From Haloferax mediterranei ATCC 33500 (GTDB taxonomy: Archaea; Halobacteriota; Halobacteria; Halobacteriales; Haloferacaceae): DNA of 64,000 nucleotides. Positions 26,692 through 35,148 of this stretch are shown here, one piece after another; positions within the stretch are counted from its first letter, which is position 1, and every line of letters begins with the position of its first letter. The position numbers and the translations under genes are program-made. Below the pieces are notes generated by a model. It was not told the DNA's origin and did not search any database. It saw only the letters and a program-made list of their open reading frames with translations. Location: assembly GCF_000306765.2 (NCBI RefSeq), contig NC_017941.2, positions 2,728,001 to 2,792,000 of the forward strand, given 5' to 3'.

Positions 26692-27807
26692 TTACGCCCA
26701 CCACTCGCTCCGTTGCTCGCTGTACGTCGCATTTTGGAACGGGTCGGGCTTGTCCTCGTCGTCCTCGGCACCCAGATAGTGGGCCGTCCAGTAGCCAACG
26801 TGCCATCCTACAGCGTCGGTGTCGAGGTCGACGAGGACGACACGGAGCGTGTCGTACGTTTCTAGCGCTTTGTCTCCGTCGGGGTCGTACCCACTGGCGG
26901 CGGCACAGGAAGTCGCACCCGCGACACACGACGAGGTTTCGGTGAAAGAGATTTTGACATCCGCCGACTCGGGGTCGTCCACGTAGGTGAACGTGAGGTT
27001 ATCGGGCATGCCGGGTGCGCCGTCAGCGTAGTAGTCGAAGGCGTGACGGACCTGGTCGCGGGCCGCGTTCGGGTCGGCCGCACCAGTGTCGTTCACGTAG
27101 ACAGTGAAGTTCGGGTCGTCCCACGGGAACGCCTTCTCGGTGGCGTTAGTCCGCGGAAGCGTGTGAAGAATCCCCGTCGCATTCATGAGTTCGGCCGGTT
27201 CGTCACCGTGGGTGAGACCGAGTGTGTGCCCCAGTTCGTGTTCGATGATTTCGACTGTCGAGTCGTCGCCGAACCCGGTTCGGATGTAGGCAGTCGTCGG
27301 CCGGTCGATTTGACGTTCGTCCGTGATGTAGGGTGCACAGCCGACGGCGTCGACCTGCCCGCTACACTCCGGGATGTCGTCCGAAAAGCGGACGACGAGG
27401 TCCGGATTCCGCGCGTCCGCGTCGACCTCGTAGTCGATTTCGGAGCCGAGATAGCGCGCGTCGTTCGCCTCCCAGAACGTCGTCGCCTCGTTCACCATCG
27501 AGGTGTAGTTACGGCCGTCGTTGGGAGCTTCCACGGCGATAACAACCGGCTCGGACCCCCACGGGCCGAATCCCGATGCAGGCGTGGCTGTCGCAGTTGA
27601 TTCGGGCGTTGGCTCTAGGGTCGAGGTCAGTCCCGCCTTTGGTGTCGTGGGCGTAGTCTCAGGCGTCACATTGTCGGGCGGAGTTTCAGTCACTGGTGTC
27701 GTGGGGCTCGAAGTCGTGACTGTCCCCCCGTCTTCGTTCGGGGTCACAGGCGCGGTGCACCCGGCGAGGACGACGAGGAAGACGACGAAAATCGGGAAGC
27801 CACGCAT
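26692..27807 (-). CDS. Matrixin-like zinc metalloprotease lipoprotein
   Basis: 371 residues from 27807. The lipobox signal peptide is MRGFPIFVVFLVVLAGCTAP, followed by a Thr/Pro-rich stalk to about residue 75. The metzincin zinc motif is IIEHELGHTLGLTHGD near residue 210 (HExxHxxGxxH), followed by a Met in AELMNATG, the expected Met-turn. It is predicted to be anchored on the outer cell face and to degrade or process extracellular protein. The C-terminal domain has further Cys residues. It may be separated from rnpB by a promoter at 27,808-27,919. Confidence 0.88.
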   Translation of the reverse strand: MRGFPIFVVFLVVLAGCTAPVTPNEDGGTVTTSSPTTPVTETPPDNVTPETTPTTPKAGLTSTLEPTPESTATATPASGFGPWGSEPVVIAVEAPNDGRNYTSMVNEATTFWEANDARYLGSEIDYEVDADARNPDLVVRFSDDIPECSGQVDAVGCAPYITDERQIDRPTTAYIRTGFGDDSTVEIIEHELGHTLGLTHGDEPAELMNATGILHTLPRTNATEKAFPWDDPNFTVYVNDTGAADPNAARDQVRHAFDYYADGAPGMPDNLTFTYVDDPESADVKISFTETSSCVAGATSCAAASGYDPDGDKALETYDTLRVVLVDLDTDAVGWHVGYWTAHYLGAEDDEDKPDPFQNATYSEQRSEWWA

Positions 27808-27919
27808 ACCAAAGCAGGTGCGACGTATCGGTAAGAAAGTTTGTCCCGGTCGACAGCAGTCGGGAAGCTGACGTGAGAGCACGGCGAGACACGGTGCAGC
27901 GGCTCACGAGTGTGAAAGT

Positions 27920-28350
27920 GGCTGAGAGGAGTAAGCCCCCTTCTGTTCGTCCCAGCATTCGGCTTAGCGTCCGCGTCCTTCCCGGGGAACCCCGGGGGCA
28001 CGACGGGCGAACCCGACGCGCCGTCCGAACTACCTTCGCGGCGCGGACTTGCACCGGTGAGGATTCGCCGTTCCATCCGTTCTCGACCGTCGGAAATGGC
28101 GATGCCATCTCGCGGCTCACGGGTGACCGTTCACCAACCGCGGTCACGATGTGACCGCGCTTCCCTCTGCGGGTTAACTCCCTCCCCTTACGGGTCGGTT
28201 CGCGCGCATCATCGGTCGGGTCGAGTGGTCTCGTTTCTGTTCCAGCGCCAGCCGTCTCCGACTCCGGGCTTGCGCCCGGTCACCTGTTCAGACGGTGGGG
28301 GGACTTTCCTCATGCCCGCAATCGGGCACGGGAACTGGGCTCTCTCTGCC
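27920..28350 (-). ncRNA. rnpB: RNase P RNA, archaeal type
   Basis: The minus strand contains the universal 5' core GAGGAAAGTCCCCCCACC and the 3' core ACAGAAGGGGGCTTACTCC. P1 forms between GGCAGAGAG at 28,342-28,350 and CTCTCAGCC at 27,920-27,928 with a single mismatch, giving a 431-base RNA. That is close to the length of other haloarchaeal RNase P RNAs. It cleaves the 5' leader of pre-tRNA together with archaeal Rpp proteins. Ends could be off by a few bases. A TTATC element near 28,374 is a possible TATA box. Confidence 0.95.
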
Positions 28351-28500
28351 GACGTACTCTAGTTCCGTCCGTCGGATAAGCGGTTCGATTAACCCAGTAC
28401 TGAACTGATTTAGTAACCCGTTATATGGCGTTTTATTCACATAACAGCGGTGTAACACTCGAGGGAAGCGTTGAAGTCACCGTGGGCCTTGAATGGTAGT

Positions 28501-29103
28501 ATGTCCGAGGCGCAGACCGTACACCTCACCTACGAGGATGGGGCGCGGGCGGTCGAACTAGCGCGGGAATCCGTCGAATCGTACGTTCTTCACGGGCAGA
28601 GAGAACAACCGGGCAGTATGCGGGACGCATTCTACGCACGAACCGGGGCGTTCGTGCGCATCAAGTCGACACGTGGGCGCGGTCGGCTTCGTGGATGTGC
28701 AGGGGCATACCGTGGCAAAGACCAACTTGGTCATGCCATCGTCGACGCGGCCATCAAGGCCGCATCCGGCGACTCGTGTCAAACCGAAATCGAAGCACCT
28801 GAACTGCCGAACCTGAATATCTCTGTTTGTATTGTCAACGAATACACCCTGACGAACGACCCCCTTTCTGACATCGAACTCGGAAAACACGGGGTCGCTA
28901 TCGACGCCGACGGGTGCCATGGCTGGATGTACCCCACGCTTCCAATCGAACTCGGTTGGTCGAAAGAACAGTTCCTCACGAACGCTTGCCGAAAGGCCGG
29001 CCTGTCGCCGTTGGCGTGGCAGGACGACGACACCATGATTACGCTCTTTGAGGGGCAAGTCTTCCGCGAGCGCGAAGACGGTGGGAGCGTCGAGGCGCTG
29101 TAA
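28501..29103 (+). CDS. AMMECR1 domain protein (TIGR00296-like)
   Basis: 200 residues from the ATG at 28501 (MSEAQTVHLTYEDGARAVEL). The family hallmark, RLRGCAGAYRG, is near residue 62. The closing block holds HGWMYPTLPIELGWSKEQFL and ending EGQVFRE. AMMECR1 proteins are conserved in archaea and eukaryotes and their biochemical role is not settled. In archaea they often neighbour MEMO/radical SAM genes, but none is seen here. It is divergent from rnpB. Confidence 0.9.
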   Translation: MSEAQTVHLTYEDGARAVELARESVESYVLHGQREQPGSMRDAFYARTGAFVRIKSTRGRGRLRGCAGAYRGKDQLGHAIVDAAIKAASGDSCQTEIEAPELPNLNISVCIVNEYTLTNDPLSDIELGKHGVAIDADGCHGWMYPTLPIELGWSKEQFLTNACRKAGLSPLAWQDDDTMITLFEGQVFREREDGGSVEAL

Positions 29104-29146
29104 CTGGGGGTAGGGAAGAACACACTCCTTCCACGCTTACCGTCGC

Positions 29147-29258
29147 ATCAGAGAGACATCGCTCTGCAGTTTGTATCAGGGGGACGTCGCTCTGCAATCT
29201 GCATCAGAGAGACGTCGCTCTGCAATCTGCATCAGAGAGACGTCGCTATTGCAGACTC
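29147..29258. repeat. 28-bp tandem repeat, about four units
   Basis: Units beginning ATCAGAGAGACGTCGCTCTG start at 29,147, 29,175, 29,203 and 29,231 with exact 28-base spacing. The middle two are nearly identical; the first has point differences and the last is truncated after about 20 bases. There are no unique spacers, so this is not a CRISPR array. It sits between the convergent AMMECR1 and pncB genes and could form repeated small hairpins in their 3' ends. Confidence 0.85.
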
Positions 29259-29313
29259 CCAAACGAACCCGTCGCACACTGCAAAACTGACTGTCGCAGT
29301 CGGTTTCGGACCT

Positions 29314-30465
29314 CTATTCGTCGCCGAAACCGACGCGCTCGGCATCTTCGCGTGCTCTCGTCGCCGCCGCGTCGAGGTCGAAGTCGCGGACGAGTTCGCC
29401 GTCACGAATCAGCGGTTTGAGCAGTGACTCTGCGTCGGTCGGGGCGGGCGTCCCACGGAGACCGATGTGGTGTCCACCGTCGTCGGTGCGGTAGACTTCC
29501 TTCACGCCCGAGAGTTTGCCCCGCTTTGCTGCCGGTTCGCCGTCGACTTCGACGATATCGAGCGCAAAGTCGACCGGGTTGGCGTTCGAGATGTAGCCGC
29601 CGACGCCGAATCCTTCGACTACGTCGCGGAGGTTCCGGAGTTCTGTCGGACCGAGACCGCCGCTGACGAAGATGCCGACATCCTCGTAGCCGCGCGCGTC
29701 CAGTTCCCACCGAACCTCGCGGACGATGTGCCGGAAGTCTCCACGACGCGACGAGGTGGTGTCGAGTCGGACGCTGTCGAGGCGGTCCCCGAGCGTTTCG
29801 ACCGCTCTGAGCACTTCCTCGACCTCGTCGCCGTAGGTGTCACAGAGCGCGACGCGAGGCACGCCCTCCGGGACTGACTCGTCGAATGCCTGGAACGCCT
29901 CGGCCTGGTTTCCGCGGCCGAACGCGATAAGAAGCGCGTGCGGCATCGTCCCCGACGCCTCCTTACCGAGAATGTCCCCGGCGGCGACGTGCGAGAATCC
30001 GTCGAGACCCGCGACGAGTGCGCTCCGTTCGACCATCGCAGCAATCGAAGGGTGGACGTGGCGCGCGCCGAACGAGAAGACCGTCGAGTCGGGAGCGGCC
30101 ATTCGTGCTTCGAGCGACGCCGTGGCACAGCCAGAAGCGTGCGAGAGAAAGCCGAGTAGCGAGGTTTCGAGACGGGCGAATTCGAGGTAATCACCCTCGA
30201 TTCGCATCACGGGACCGCCGTCGAACAGGAGGCCCTCGTGCATCGCGTCGACGTCGACGTCGTATCCGGAGAGGAGCACTGCGGCGTCTTTCACCCCGGC
30301 GAACACCTCGTAGTCCCCGTCGGGGAACTGGTCCGCCGTTACCTCGGCGACGACGCGAGGGTTCTTCCCCGCGTGCTGAAGGGTGTCCGCAGTCCGCTCG
30401 AAGTAGGCGTCGGTCGCGACGCCCTCGCGGATAGCCTCGGGACCGACGATGTCGAACTCGCTCAT
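29314..30465 (-). CDS. pncB: Nicotinate phosphoribosyltransferase
   Basis: 383 residues starting MSEFDIVGPEAIREGVATDA. It shows the FGARHVHPS motif, a FVSGGLGPTELRNL-like phosphate-binding motif near residue 275, and SVRLDTTSSRRGDF carrying substrate contacts. It converts nicotinate, PRPP and ATP to nicotinate mononucleotide in NAD salvage. With pncA 3.5 kb away it would form the nicotinamide-to-NaMN route. Length fits the archaeal short form. The intervening genes are unrelated lipoproteins. Confidence 0.92.
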   Translation of the reverse strand: MSEFDIVGPEAIREGVATDAYFERTADTLQHAGKNPRVVAEVTADQFPDGDYEVFAGVKDAAVLLSGYDVDVDAMHEGLLFDGGPVMRIEGDYLEFARLETSLLGFLSHASGCATASLEARMAAPDSTVFSFGARHVHPSIAAMVERSALVAGLDGFSHVAAGDILGKEASGTMPHALLIAFGRGNQAEAFQAFDESVPEGVPRVALCDTYGDEVEEVLRAVETLGDRLDSVRLDTTSSRRGDFRHIVREVRWELDARGYEDVGIFVSGGLGPTELRNLRDVVEGFGVGGYISNANPVDFALDIVEVDGEPAAKRGKLSGVKEVYRTDDGGHHIGLRGTPAPTDAESLLKPLIRDGELVRDFDLDAAATRAREDAERVGFGDE

Positions 30466-30556
30466 TGCCCGAGGTTCCGCGCGCCCGATGAAAAAGGTGT
30501 ATAATCGTTCGCTAACGTCGAAGAAAGATGTTCTTCAACTCGAAGAGACGACCCGG

Positions 30557-30874
30557 TCAGCAAACGAGGACTCCCGTTGAATAAGTGGTATTGTCTTTTT
30601 CGACGTACCCAGTTCCAACACTCCACGGGCGGCCGTCGAATCCGACAGCTGACTCGGAAAGCGCGTCGTCGAACAGTGCTCGCTCCTCGGGAGAAAGCGA
30701 GTCGTACTGGACGACTTCAGCGTCCTCGGAGACATTGTCCACCGGTCTGACCTCCAAGGACTGGTTACAACTGTTCGACCACGGAACCAGCGTCCCAGTA
30801 GCAAAGAGAAAGGCAGCGACGGACAGAACGAGCAAGAGGGCGACGATAGCGAACAGCCCGATGCGGCGAGACAT
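30557..30874 (-). CDS. Small membrane-anchored protein (DUF7979-like)
   Basis: 105 residues from 30874 (MSRRIGLFAIVALLLVLSVA). It has one N-terminal membrane segment and an external domain with VVQYDSLSPEERALFDDAL and two Cys residues, one near the anchor and one at the C-terminal end (GVLVC). They might pair or face a disulfide-forming partner. A similar domain is common in haloarchaeal exported proteins of unknown role. It lies just downstream of the two lipoprotein genes on the same strand and could be co-expressed. Confidence 0.65.
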   Translation of the reverse strand: MSRRIGLFAIVALLLVLSVAAFLFATGTLVPWSNSCNQSLEVRPVDNVSEDAEVVQYDSLSPEERALFDDALSESAVGFDGRPWSVGTGYVEKDNTTYSTGVLVC

Positions 30875-30910
30875 ACACAGAAATGTCAGCCACAAGCTAA
30901 GTGCGTTCTC

Positions 30911-32305
30911 CTACTCCCGCGCGTGTACTTCGTCTAATTCCTCAACCGTCGGCGCGTTCACGATGGTGACCGTATCACCCTGCCGTGTCACCCGATAAGC
31001 GTCGGCGAACGTCCCGTCTTCGATGACGTAGGTGTTTTCGGCGACTTGTTTTGCGCCGAGTCGGAGTTTAAGCGTCCGCGTCAGATACGCCGACTCGAAC
31101 TGTCGAGCGTCTGTGTTCGTGTCCCAGACCGTCTTCCAGACGTACCCGCGGGCGTGGGGGTTTGCGTCGGCTTCGGCGTCCGAAGCCGGTCTGTACGGAA
31201 CGACGAGGTCACCGGCCCAGCCTGCGGCGGGACCAGCGGTGTAGTTGTATGTCGAGTACGCTCCGGGGTCGTCTCGGAGCTTCTCGCGGTCGATGGCGGC
31301 GTGTTTCCAGAAGGTCGTGAAGATAGATGCTTCGCCAACCGTGTCACCGACTGGGTCGTGGTCGTAACGCGTCCACGCGGCCGACGACCGGTCTTCGATA
31401 GTCACCTCGACCGGCCGCTCGTCCGGGTAGGTGCTCGGGTGAAGCACCTGTTCTGTCGAGACCGGACGGTTCTCGTAGGCGGCGTTCACTGCTTCCCAGC
31501 CGCCGCGTTCGTGGAGGTCGGAGACGAACGTTGGTCCCTCGCTGTAGGGCGTGTAGATAGTGAGGAAAACCGGGTAGTCGAACGACCCACTTCCGGCCCC
31601 GCTCCCGTCCGGACGGGGAACGCACTCCCAGTCGGCCGCACAGCGTTCTTCGTACAGGCTGTCGACGTAGCGAGCGTCACCCTCGACGAGTCCGTTATTG
31701 GCGAGTTGTTTGTCCTGCGTGGGTGGTGCTGCGTCGAGTCCGAAGTGCTGGTCTTGCAGTGCGTGAAGGAGTTCGTGGGCGAGCGTCCGACGATTGATGG
31801 TCGGATTGCCGTCGTTGCTTATGAGGACGATTTGGTCCTCTTGGGGCGCATAGTAACCGAGAACCGAACCGCCGTAGAGTTCGTCGAACACCTGTTGGAT
31901 AGTCCGGTTCTCACCGACTAACAGGAGTGCCTCCCACACCTGGTCGTTCCAGTCGGCGTGGACCAGATTCGACTGGTTTCGAGACTCGTTTCGGTACTCG
32001 GCGCGCGAGATGACTTCGACCGGAACCGGTTCGGTGAATTCCAATTCCCGAATGACTTCCACGCGAGCCATCGTCCGAGCGACGAACGCCTCGCGCTCGG
32101 TCGCATTCAGGCCGTCAGATTGGTCCACAGCGATGGACTCGTTGTGCCAGTAGCCACCCTCCCAGCCGAGCCTGTCACTCGGCGGGTCTGCGGGCCACGC
32201 CCCGCTGTCGGCCGTGTCTTCGGGCGGATTCACTACGGGGGCGCTACACCCGGCAACCACGAGGAGAAGTGCAGAGAGAAGCGCGGCGAGTGGCAGACGG
32301 TTCAT
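30911..32305 (-). CDS. Zinc-peptidase-like lipoprotein (paralogue B)
   Basis: 464 residues from 32305. The signal is MNRLPLAALLSALLLVVAGC with lipobox AGC. The zinc motif RTLAHELLHALQDQHFGL is near residue 175 (HExxH). A downstream Glu in NGLVEGDARYVDSLYEERC fits a gluzincin-type third ligand. The rest is Asp/Tyr-rich external domain. It is 52 bases downstream of a paralogue on the same strand, so a tandem duplication is likely. Probably anchored on the outer face; substrate unknown. Confidence 0.85.
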   Translation of the reverse strand: MNRLPLAALLSALLLVVAGCSAPVVNPPEDTADSGAWPADPPSDRLGWEGGYWHNESIAVDQSDGLNATEREAFVARTMARVEVIRELEFTEPVPVEVISRAEYRNESRNQSNLVHADWNDQVWEALLLVGENRTIQQVFDELYGGSVLGYYAPQEDQIVLISNDGNPTINRRTLAHELLHALQDQHFGLDAAPPTQDKQLANNGLVEGDARYVDSLYEERCAADWECVPRPDGSGAGSGSFDYPVFLTIYTPYSEGPTFVSDLHERGGWEAVNAAYENRPVSTEQVLHPSTYPDERPVEVTIEDRSSAAWTRYDHDPVGDTVGEASIFTTFWKHAAIDREKLRDDPGAYSTYNYTAGPAAGWAGDLVVPYRPASDAEADANPHARGYVWKTVWDTNTDARQFESAYLTRTLKLRLGAKQVAENTYVIEDGTFADAYRVTRQGDTVTIVNAPTVEELDEVHARE

Positions 32306-32356
32306 ACAGAGACACACGAGCGGGATGTGAAAAAGCGTCTCGGAGAGCGTGGCCGC

Positions 32357-33814
32357 CTATGACGTGAGACTCGGCCGAATCTCGTCCACGTCCTCGGGCG
32401 TCGGCCCGTTGACGATGACGACGCGGTCACCCGTTCGGACGACCCGGAAAGCGTCGTTGAACTTGCCCTCCTCGATGACGTAGATACCGCTTGCCTGCTT
32501 CTTGGCACCGTTGGCGTCGAGGATGTTCAGGTACGCGTCTTGGAACTCGCGGGCGTCGCCCTCGGAATCCCACTCAGTCACCCAGACGTAGCCGTACTCG
32601 GTTTCCGAACCGGCTTCGTTGCGGTATGGGAACAGGCGGTCGTTCGCCCATCCGTTCGACGGGCCAGCATCGTAGTTGTAGGTGTCGTACGTCGAATCGG
32701 TGTTCGCGACGGACCGGACAGGGACAGTCCGCGCTCCATTCATCCGAGCCTGATACCAGAACATCGAGTAGATAGACACCTCGCCAACGGTGTCAGAGCC
32801 GTCGACGCCCTGATTGGGGAAGGTCGACCAGCCGTCTGTCCCCTCGTCTTCGAACGCGATTGGCCGAGGCGTCTCGTCGGTCATGTGAATGACCTGTTCG
32901 GTGGAGACCGGCGGGTTTCTGAGCGCGTCGTTGACCGCCTCCCAGCCACCCTGCTGGTACAGGTTGTTCACGTAGACCGGCCCGTCGGAGTACGGCTGGA
33001 AGATGGTCAGGAGGATGCCGAAGTTCGGTCCGCCGCCGCTTCCGGACCCACCAGACCCGCCCGCGGAGGGCGTGACGACACAGTCCCACGCGCCGGAGCG
33101 ACACTGCTCGGCGTACCGGAGTTCGACGAGTTTCGCGTCGCCTTCGACCACGCCGTCGGTAGCGAGGTCACCGTCTTGTGTCTGACCACGGTAGCGCGGG
33201 TCTGCAAGGTCGAAATGCTGGTCCTGAAGTGCGTGGTGAAGTTCGTGAATCAGCGTCGCATTATCGATTGTGGGTGCGCCGGTCGAATCGGTGACAATCT
33301 TGATTTCGTCGTCTGACGGCGAGTAGAAGCCGAGAACAGAGCTTCCGGTCGTTCGGGAGATAGCGTTTGTACTCCCTTCGGATTCACCAGTGATGAAAAG
33401 CGCTTCCCACACCTGGTCGTTCCAGCGGGTGTACGTGGAAGCGGACGGCCCCGACCGGTTAGCGTTGCCGCGCTGGTACTCGTCACGCGAGATAACGTCC
33501 ACGGGGACAGCCTCTTTGAATTCGAGGTGTCGCAACTGTTCGACCCGGGCCATCCCGCGGGCGACGTAGGCTTCGAGTTCGGAATCGTTCAGACCGTCGG
33601 ACTGGTCGACTGCGATGGGTTCGTCGTACCAGTAGCCGTTTTCCCACCCGAGTACGTCGCTGTCGGGATCGGTGAATCCATCTCTATTCGGGTCGGGCGT
33701 CACGGGCGGTGCCGTGTCACTGTCGCCCGCTCCGGGAATCGCCGTTGGAGCGGCGCACCCGGCCAGAAGCAGAAGAACAGCAACAAAAACGGCACGGAGA
33801 CCAGACGTTCGCAT
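32357..33814 (-). CDS. Zinc-peptidase-like lipoprotein (paralogue A)
   Basis: 485 residues. The signal is MRTSGLRAVFVAVLLLLAGC. The zinc motif TLIHELHHALQDQHFDLAD is near residue 195, and the third-ligand candidate is GVVEGDAKLVELRYAEQC. A Gly/Ser-rich linker (GGSGGSGSGGG) follows near residue 255. The protein aligns along its whole length with the next gene downstream (paralogue B), with matching motifs such as WNDQVWEALF and GSSVLGFYSP. It is the upstream member of the pair and carries the likely promoter before 33,814. Confidence 0.87.
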   Translation of the reverse strand: MRTSGLRAVFVAVLLLLAGCAAPTAIPGAGDSDTAPPVTPDPNRDGFTDPDSDVLGWENGYWYDEPIAVDQSDGLNDSELEAYVARGMARVEQLRHLEFKEAVPVDVISRDEYQRGNANRSGPSASTYTRWNDQVWEALFITGESEGSTNAISRTTGSSVLGFYSPSDDEIKIVTDSTGAPTIDNATLIHELHHALQDQHFDLADPRYRGQTQDGDLATDGVVEGDAKLVELRYAEQCRSGAWDCVVTPSAGGSGGSGSGGGPNFGILLTIFQPYSDGPVYVNNLYQQGGWEAVNDALRNPPVSTEQVIHMTDETPRPIAFEDEGTDGWSTFPNQGVDGSDTVGEVSIYSMFWYQARMNGARTVPVRSVANTDSTYDTYNYDAGPSNGWANDRLFPYRNEAGSETEYGYVWVTEWDSEGDAREFQDAYLNILDANGAKKQASGIYVIEEGKFNDAFRVVRTGDRVVIVNGPTPEDVDEIRPSLTS

Positions 33815-33944
33815 ACGGTACCCTTAGACTCCGGGGTGAAGTACCTTGTCCGGTTCGGTTGTCGAAACCGCTGTCTAATTCGACCGTCGAAACTGGCAGG
33901 TGGCGCGCCGACTGCTTTTGGTCGTCCCGACGCAATCATCAGCT

Positions 33945-34517
33945 ATGCCATTCGATTCGACACAGACTGCGGTCGTCGTCGTAGATATGCAAAACGGCTT
34001 TTGCCACCCCGAAGGCAGCCTCTTCGCACCGGGGAGTGAAGCCGCCATCGACCCCGTTTCGGACCTCGTCTCGACGGCCCGCGACGCGGGCGCACACATC
34101 GTTTACACGCGAGACGTTCACCCGTCGGAACAGTTCGACGACACCCACTACTACGACGAGTTTCAGCGGTGGGGAGAACACGTCGTGGAGGGGACGTGGG
34201 ACGCCGAGTTACTCGACGACCTCGATGTCCGCGAAGAAGACCTCGTCGTCGAGAAGCACACCTACGATGCGTTCTATCAGACGCAACTTGAGGGGTGGCT
34301 CAACGCCCACGGCGTCGACGACCTGCTCATCTGCGGGACGCTGGCGAACGTCTGTGTCCTCCACACTGCCGGAAGCGCCGGCCTGCGCGACTACCGTCCG
34401 GTGCTCGTCACTGACGCCCTCGGCTACATCGAGGAGGCACACAAAGAGTACGCGGTCGACCACGCCGACTGGTTGTTCGGCGAGACGACGGCCCTCGCCG
34501 ACGTCGAGTTCGAGTAA
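33945..34517 (+). CDS. pncA: Nicotinamidase (isochorismatase family)
   Basis: 190 residues from the ATG at 33945 (MPFDSTQTAVVVVDMQNGFC). The catalytic Asp is in VVDMQNGF, the Lys in VVEKHTYDAF, and the nucleophilic Cys in LLICGTLANVCVLHTA near residue 136. A His in YTRDVHPSEQF fits the metal site. It hydrolyses nicotinamide to nicotinate, the substrate of the PncB encoded at 29,314-30,465. General isochorismatase-like hydrolase is the fallback call. Confidence 0.85.
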   Translation: MPFDSTQTAVVVVDMQNGFCHPEGSLFAPGSEAAIDPVSDLVSTARDAGAHIVYTRDVHPSEQFDDTHYYDEFQRWGEHVVEGTWDAELLDDLDVREEDLVVEKHTYDAFYQTQLEGWLNAHGVDDLLICGTLANVCVLHTAGSAGLRDYRPVLVTDALGYIEEAHKEYAVDHADWLFGETTALADVEFE

Positions 34518-34547
34518 CGCCACCCCCGGCGACCGGGGTCGATAGAA

Positions 34548-35033
34548 TCACTCGCGGAAGAGTCGGTACGCCCCTTGGCCGGTGGCGACAGCGTCGTCCC
34601 AGTCGGTCGACGGGGACTGCCGTCCGGCCACGTCCGAGTCGTCTTCGGGGTCGGTGCTGACGACAGTAATCGTGCTCACGCCGACCGACCCGCCCGCGCG
34701 GACGACCTCGGCGACGGCAGTCAAATCACCCGACGCCCGGCGAAGGTAGTTCACGTTGAGGTTGATGGTGGCCACACCGCCCGAAAGCGGGTCGTCGAGC
34801 ATAGTCCGAAGGGCGATACCGCCCGCCGTGTCGATAAGCGTCGCGGCGATACCGCCGTGGATGGTCGGCGGTGACACTGTGTTGGTGAGCTTTTCGTCGT
34901 ACGGAATGGTCATCACGAGTCGTCCGCGCTCGATGGCGTCGATGCGGGTGTTAAGCCACGAGAGGTAGCCGTGTTCGTCCTCGATGTGCCGCTGGACGAT
35001 AGCCGCAGCCTCGGCGGGGAAATCGTCGGTCAT
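34548..35033 (-). CDS. PaaI-family thioesterase (hotdog fold)
   Basis: 161 residues from 35033 (MTDDFPAEAAAIVQRHIEDE); an upstream in-frame Met at 35081 exists. The hotdog core includes PPTIHGGIAATLIDTAGGIA (residues near 75) and a strand pair TINLNVNYLRRASGDLTAVA. The family hydrolyses acyl-CoA thioesters. It is convergent with pncA. An Asp/Ser-rich insert near the C-terminus (STDPEDDSDVAGRQSPSTD) is unusual in length but typical of haloarchaeal acidic loops. Confidence 0.85.
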   Translation of the reverse strand: MTDDFPAEAAAIVQRHIEDEHGYLSWLNTRIDAIERGRLVMTIPYDEKLTNTVSPPTIHGGIAATLIDTAGGIALRTMLDDPLSGGVATINLNVNYLRRASGDLTAVAEVVRAGGSVGVSTITVVSTDPEDDSDVAGRQSPSTDWDDAVATGQGAYRLFRE

Positions 35034-35118
35034 ACCACGAACGAGTGTGTCAGACAGCATGTAACCGACGGTCCGCGACACAGTCGCCGGGAACTAGCTC
35101 GGTGATTTGGGGCGTGAG

Positions 35119-35125
35119 ATATATA
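35119..35125 (+). promoter_or_regulatory. TATA box of the PAS kinase gene
   Basis: ATATATA at 35,119-35,125 is centred about 27 bases upstream of the ATG at 35,149. This is the spacing expected between a haloarchaeal TATA box and the transcription start, which implies a leaderless or nearly leaderless mRNA. Confidence 0.6.
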
Positions 35126-35148
35126 CTGCACCCGAAAATCATACTGGT

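Noticed and set aside
28057..28362. Plus-strand 101-codon frame inside rnpB
   Set aside because: It coincides with the conserved RNase P RNA structure on the other strand.
29147..29258. Possible CRISPR array
   Set aside because: The units are head to tail with no unique spacers, and no cas gene is in the window.
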